Source: CAYREE01 sp964423225
GTDB taxonomy: Archaea > Altiarchaeota > Altiarchaeia > IMC4 > SCGC-AAA252-I15
Direction: 5' to 3'
NCBI GenBank assembly: GCA_964423225.1
Contig: CAYREE010000064.1
Location: 1-12,853, forward strand
Length of the DNA: 12,853 bases
The position numbers and the translations under genes are program-made. Under the pieces are notes generated by a model. It saw only the letters and a list, made by a program, of their open reading frames with translations. It made no database searches and was not told the DNA's origin. Position 1 is the stretch's first letter. Each line of letters opens with the position of its first letter. Shown here piece after piece: positions 12,148-12,853 of this stretch.

Positions 12148-12849
12148 ATGACCGATTCATATAATCCCGTGTCGACTAAAACAAGCTTATTACTAGAAAG
12201 TTCGTGTAGATACGGGACTCCACAATATATCCTACACGAAGATGAGTTGGTTAAAAACTGCCAGGACTTCAAAGAATCCTTCGAAAAAAGACTTCCTAGA
12301 TGCAGATTCTATTATCCATATAAGACAAACAGCCTGCCCCATTTGTTAAAGATAATCCATTCCCAAGGCTATGGAGCTGAAGTATCATCAAAATTAGAGC
12401 TTGAACTATCAAAAAAAATAGGTGTAAAAGACACGGTATTCAACAGTCCTGGAAAAACATATGAAGAAATAAAATATGCTATTAATGAAGAATCGGTTAT
12501 AATCATCGATAATCTTGATGAACTAGACCGGATAATAAACGCTAGCATTGAGACAGGACAAATACCCAAATTAGGAGTAAGATTAAATCCGCTTGGAACC
12601 AGTGCAGGGGAGTGGTCAAGGTTTGGAGTCGCGGAAAAAGAAATCCCAATACTACTTCAACGATTAGAAAAACAAGAATTCAAATTAAGCGGGCTACATT
12701 TTCACATCGGAAGCAGTATATACGATGTGAAAAAATATGAATCCGCAATCAAATCACTAAAACAAATAATGATTCAAAGATTTGGCGATATCCTACAATC
12801 ATTGCAATTCATTGATATTGGAGGTGGATTCGCAGGGAGTGAAACATAA
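12148..12849 (+). CDS. PLP-dependent decarboxylase (ornithine/diaminopimelate type), truncated
   Basis: This is the barrel domain of a fold-type III PLP decarboxylase acting on ornithine, diaminopimelate or a related amino acid. The PLP lysine is K59 in FYYPYKTNS. Later come FNSPGKT (98-104), the arginine-containing GVRLNP (143-148), RFGV (158-161), the PLP-stacking HFHIGSS (184-190) and the phosphate loop DIGGGFAGSE (223-232), which resembles ornithine decarboxylase (GGGFPGSED). TAA at 12847 ends the frame at 233 residues, though family members have about 400, and the C-terminal sheet domain with the catalytic Cys is missing. The window ends four bases later, so an end-of-contig error or a true break cannot be told apart. 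ATG 12148 is preferred over the in-frame TTG 12136. It diverges from glucokinase. Confidence 0.85.
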   Translation: MTDSYNPVSTKTSLLLESSCRYGTPQYILHEDELVKNCQDFKESFEKRLPRCRFYYPYKTNSLPHLLKIIHSQGYGAEVSSKLELELSKKIGVKDTVFNSPGKTYEEIKYAINEESVIIIDNLDELDRIINASIETGQIPKLGVRLNPLGTSAGEWSRFGVAEKEIPILLQRLEKQEFKLSGLHFHIGSSIYDVKKYESAIKSLKQIMIQRFGDILQSLQFIDIGGGFAGSET

Positions 12850-12853
12850 AACA

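Noticed and set aside
1..12853. RNA genes, CRISPR arrays, insertion sequences or attachment sites
   Set aside because: I saw no tRNA-like cloverleaf, no regularly spaced direct repeats, and no transposase or integrase motifs.

Overview
The window looks like a piece of an anaerobic archaeal genome, probably a draft metagenomic scaffold. Archaeal signs are purine-rich GGTGA-type ribosome sites, heavy use of ATA and AGA/AGG codons, TATA-like boxes about 28 bases upstream of some starts, an archaeal lipobox and several archaeal-type redox families. The phylum cannot be read from the sequence. The Cys-rich, membrane-anchored exported proteins would suit an uncultivated DPANN- or Altiarchaeota-like lineage, but that is a guess. 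A run of ten Ns (10704-10713) and two apparent single-base frameshifts (near 4343 and near 5985) suggest either draft-quality sequence or gene decay.

Bases 1-5790 are a dense oxygen-defence and thiol-redox locus. On the plus strand run the end of rubrerythrin, rubredoxin, an unrecognised 40-residue ORF, a flavodiiron protein (FprA) and a flavin-binding split-barrel protein. A likely promoter follows, then ferritin, a CPYC glutaredoxin-like protein, a thioredoxin-reductase-like flavoprotein, a 48-residue rubredoxin-like zinc ribbon, a ferredoxin:thioredoxin-reductase catalytic subunit (FTRc) broken by a frameshift, and a lipoprotein with a Rieske domain. Many of these genes overlap or are separated by a few bases. 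A hairpin closes the block, and a superoxide reductase faces it from the minus strand. Together they reduce O2 (FprA), superoxide (superoxide reductase) and peroxide (rubrerythrin), supply electrons (rubredoxin), sequester iron (ferritin) and repair disulfides (Grx/TrxR/FTRc).

Bases 5860-9311 hold mainly minus-strand genes for three proteins with one N-terminal membrane anchor and an outside domain: a 14-Cys protein, a protein with eight evenly spaced Cys pairs, and a protein with an internally duplicated domain. A plus-strand TIGR04282/DUF2064 glycosyltransferase-like gene lies among them, next to coding-like fragments that may be gene remnants. A 56-residue membrane ORF overlaps the end of the duplicated-domain gene.

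Bases 9355-12049 (minus strand) carry glucokinase of the bacterial Glk family, a ribulose-phosphate 3-epimerase interrupted by the N gap, and a YkgJ-type Cys-cluster protein. Diverging from glucokinase is a PLP-dependent decarboxylase of the ornithine/diaminopimelate type. It stops after its barrel domain, four bases before the window ends. A perfect palindrome sits between these divergent genes. No RNA genes, CRISPR arrays or insertion sequences were seen, and no stretch over 300 bases lacks a gene.
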